Source: Thermaurantimonas aggregans
GTDB lineage: Bacteria; Bacteroidota; Bacteroidia; Flavobacteriales; Schleiferiaceae
NCBI RefSeq assembly: GCF_003851885.1
Contig: NZ_BHZE01000007.1
Span: forward strand, 1 to 64,000
Length of the DNA: 64,000 nt
Direction of reading: 5' to 3'
Position numbers and translations under genes: made by a program. This document shows positions 61,768 to 64,000 of this stretch, piece by piece. The notes under the pieces are model-generated. The model searched no databases. It saw only the letters and a program-made list of their open reading frames with translations, and was not told the DNA's origin. Numbering within the stretch: position 1 is the stretch's first letter; each line of letters opens with the position of its first letter.

Positions 61768-63999
61768 TTAAAACGACACGCCAACTTTAAAGCCGCTGAA
61801 ATTGATAACAGCACCGCGGTTCATGAAAAGTCCACCGTGTAAAAATTTCCAACGGGCTTGTATTCCGATACTTGTATATCTGGCTGTACCAATTTCATCA
61901 GATGTAAAACCATTTAAATTGATCAGATATTCTGGAGCTATGATGAAGTTTTCGCTAAAAGCGAGATTGTAGCGCAAGCCTACCGGGAAGCTTATAAAAC
62001 CCTGATGCTCTTTGTCATTGCCTAAGGGTGTAACATCTGTAAGGTTGAAATAATCGATGCGATATCCAGCCATGGCTTGCAGGGGCAGGCGTACGATTTT
62101 ACCAATGTTGATTTTGAACAACTGGGACAGATTTGCCCCCCAATCTAAATTGCTTCCACCCAGATAATAAGTGAGGTGTGTTTCGAGGAAGGAACCAGCC
62201 GACATATTTAGTTGTAATCCAGTAAATGAACCTATGGATAGCAAACCATTCGGCACGATTTCCATGTTCATATACGAAAGGTTCAGTGTTTTATAAATGT
62301 AATGACCATCGGGTATTACATCGCGTTTTGGCTTTCTGGTAGTAGCAGGTGTGGTGTTTCCATATACATTGCCTCCATTGCCAGTACCATCGATTATTAC
62401 AATGTCGCCTCCTCTTCTGCGCTTTCTCTTACTCTTACGAGGCTTTACATCGGCTATTATGATGGTATCATCGGAATCGGTGGGTTTTACTTTGCGTTCG
62501 CGCACCTTTTTTTCTTTGCGGGTTTTAACTGCTTTTTCTTTGACTTGTTTGGGCGCTATATTGGCACATGGGCTTCCTTTGGGTAAGCCAGCCAGATTTG
62601 CGGCTGCCTTTAGGGTGGAGTAATAATCCGATATTTCAAACGTTTGGGTAGCTGCTTGTTCCATGGGTTTTTCTTCTTTGAGGTCATCTGTACCGGCAAG
62701 AACTGCCCGGCGGTCGATGATTGTAACTTCTACCCGTCGATTTTTTCTGCGGCCTTCATCTGTTCGGTTATCGGCCACGGGACGGGTTTCGCCATATCCA
62801 ACTGCTATTATCCGCTGTGGATTAATGCCTTTGTTGACCAAATAGTCTTTTACGGCATTAACTCGCTCTTGTGAAAGCCGAAGGTTGTTATCATCACTAC
62901 CTATAGAGTCGGTATGCCCTCCCAGCTCAATATATATATCATTTTTGGCGAGAATTTCATACAAAGCATCGAGCGAGGTGCGCGATTGTGGAGTCAGGGT
63001 AGCTTTACCTAGATCAAAGTAGATATCTTTTAGCTCAAAGCTCGCACCTACAGTGCTGCGCTGCACCTTGTAGTTGCGCACAATATCTGGTATCACTACA
63101 TCTTCGAGCAGCCAGCGGTCACGAGAGTTTTCTACCTCAGCTGCTATTGCACGAAGGTGTATTTCGCTTTGGGCCAGCATTTTTAGTAGAGCTTCGTATT
63201 CTTCTTTTATACGCTCGCTCTCAGAATTTAACCGGTTATCGATTTCATTGAGTTTTTTTTCCAGCATAGTTTTTTGCAGTAATATAGCCTGCAGCTCTTC
63301 ACTTAATCGCTTTTTAAAACTGTCGCGAGGAATGAGACTTCGTATGTCAGAAAGATCTATCGTATCTGATAGATAAAGAAATCCACGTGTGTTAATTTCC
63401 ACCAGGTATTTTCGGCCAAGTGTCAGTTGTGTAAAATATGCACCACTGGATGCATTAGTTGCCACTCTGGCTACTTCGCGGCCAATGCTGAGATCTGTAT
63501 ATTTAATGTTGAGCAATGCTGCTGAGTCTTTTTCGTGAAGTACTGTACCTACTACGTTTACAGTTTTCTCAGGTCTTAAAAGGATTGGGATGATGGTTCG
63601 ATAAATGTCGGTATTGTTTTTTTGAGAGGGGCTTTTGCGGAAAAAATACGCCAAATTGCCCTCTGTAGTGATGGAGAAGTCGTATTCATCGCCGATGGTG
63701 TTGATGTATGGCCCCATGTTCACAGGAGTACTCCACTGGGTGTAGCTATCGTCGAGCCGCCGGGCCATGAAGATGTCATGCCCTCCGAAGCCCTGGTGTC
63801 CATTGGAAGTAAAGTAAAGCGTCTTACCGTCAGCGCTAAGTTTAGGGTACATCTCGTCGCCAGCAGTGTTGATGACACTGCCTACGTTCACAGGCGTACT
63901 CCAGCCATTTGGGGTAAGTCGGCTCATGTAAATGTCCTTCTTACCGCTGCCACCTGAGCGATTACTCACAAAGAGGATTGTCTGCCCGTCAGCTGCCAT
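61768..63999 (-). CDS. OmpA family protein with PD40 repeats (partial)
   Basis: The 5' end lies beyond the window edge; 743 residues are visible. In order: PD40/WD40-like repeats (to about 130), a carboxypeptidase-regulatory-like domain, a coiled coil (about 230-290), an OmpA peptidoglycan-binding domain (F-D-L-G-K-A-T-L, G-H-T-D-S-I-G, R-R-V-E-V, about 330-430), a lysine/arginine-rich linker and a C-terminal barrel-like region (about 560-743). A domain after OmpA is unusual for this family. Confidence 0.85.
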   Translation of the reverse strand: MAADGQTILFVSNRSGGSGKKDIYMSRLTPNGWSTPVNVGSVINTAGDEMYPKLSADGKTLYFTSNGHQGFGGHDIFMARRLDDSYTQWSTPVNMGPYINTIGDEYDFSITTEGNLAYFFRKSPSQKNNTDIYRTIIPILLRPEKTVNVVGTVLHEKDSAALLNIKYTDLSIGREVARVATNASSGAYFTQLTLGRKYLVEINTRGFLYLSDTIDLSDIRSLIPRDSFKKRLSEELQAILLQKTMLEKKLNEIDNRLNSESERIKEEYEALLKMLAQSEIHLRAIAAEVENSRDRWLLEDVVIPDIVRNYKVQRSTVGASFELKDIYFDLGKATLTPQSRTSLDALYEILAKNDIYIELGGHTDSIGSDDNNLRLSQERVNAVKDYLVNKGINPQRIIAVGYGETRPVADNRTDEGRRKNRRVEVTIIDRRAVLAGTDDLKEEKPMEQAATQTFEISDYYSTLKAAANLAGLPKGSPCANIAPKQVKEKAVKTRKEKKVRERKVKPTDSDDTIIIADVKPRKSKRKRRRGGDIVIIDGTGNGGNVYGNTTPATTRKPKRDVIPDGHYIYKTLNLSYMNMEIVPNGLLSIGSFTGLQLNMSAGSFLETHLTYYLGGSNLDWGANLSQLFKINIGKIVRLPLQAMAGYRIDYFNLTDVTPLGNDKEHQGFISFPVGLRYNLAFSENFIIAPEYLINLNGFTSDEIGTARYTSIGIQARWKFLHGGLFMNRGAVINFSGFKVGVSF

Positions 64000-64000
64000 A

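Overview
The window looks like chromosomal DNA of an aerobic member of the Bacteroidota. The evidence is -7 promoter boxes of the TAnnTTTG type in front of several genes, weak or absent Shine-Dalgarno sequences, a type IX secretion tail on a DUF839 protein, lineage-typical families (DUF4271, DUF3078, OstA-like, OmpA/PD40, BshB1, CcoG/FixH) and many signal peptides ending in AQ or SQ. I cannot place it below phylum from the sequence alone. About 50 protein genes and one tRNA gene are supported; the last gene (OmpA/PD40) runs off the right edge.

Layout. 0.1-8.9 kb: YceI, an unknown two-helix membrane protein, an RND/MMPL exporter, BshB1, then a coupled operon of PAS-GAF histidine kinase, lipoprotein and HAD hydrolase, with methylmalonyl-CoA epimerase converging on it. 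8.9-9.5 kb: two facing copies of a GC-rich dispersed element. 9.5-20.3 kb: DUF983, an ABC ATPase, an envelope run (beta-barrel, OstA-like, thioredoxin-like), deoxynucleoside kinase, RibF, thyA-paaD, and DsbD. 20.4-29.6 kb: pyrophosphatase, NrtR-like Nudix, SDR, lipoprotein, a NarL-type two-component pair behind hemC, the cbb3-oxidase accessory genes ccoG-fixH-TauE/SafE, and NifU. 29.6-34.7 kb is the accessory hot spot: korA without korB, an initiator tRNA, two tandem 377-bp GIY-YIG cassettes bounded by copies of the tRNA 3' end, an AAA ATPase/DUF4143 gene bracketed by four palindromes, and a third GC-rich element. 34.7-46.3 kb: dus, 3-oxoadipyl-CoA thiolase, a degenerate M1-like protein, the operon DUF4271-hemD-enoyl-CoA hydratase-DUF3078-small membrane protein-LysM, and paaZ. 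46.3-64 kb: a fourth GC-rich element, an imelysin-like/di-haem peroxidase fusion, a DUF839 phosphatase-like protein, an operon of CarboxypepD_reg protein-RNase Z-MFS, EttA-DinB-3-hydroxyanthranilate dioxygenase, RluB-like synthase with AsmA, a radical SAM protein and OmpA.

How the genes fit together. Aromatic catabolism is represented by scattered genes (paaD, 3-oxoadipyl-CoA thiolase, paaZ, perhaps the enoyl-CoA hydratase, and 3-hydroxyanthranilate dioxygenase). Haem and respiration are represented by hemC, hemD, ccoG, fixH and the TauE/SafE protein. Envelope biogenesis is represented by OstA-like, AsmA, DsbD, beta-barrels and OmpA. The most unusual content is the non-coding and mobile structure: the tRNA-anchored GIY-YIG cassette array, the palindromes around the ATPase/nuclease-like gene, and the four-copy GC-rich structured element.
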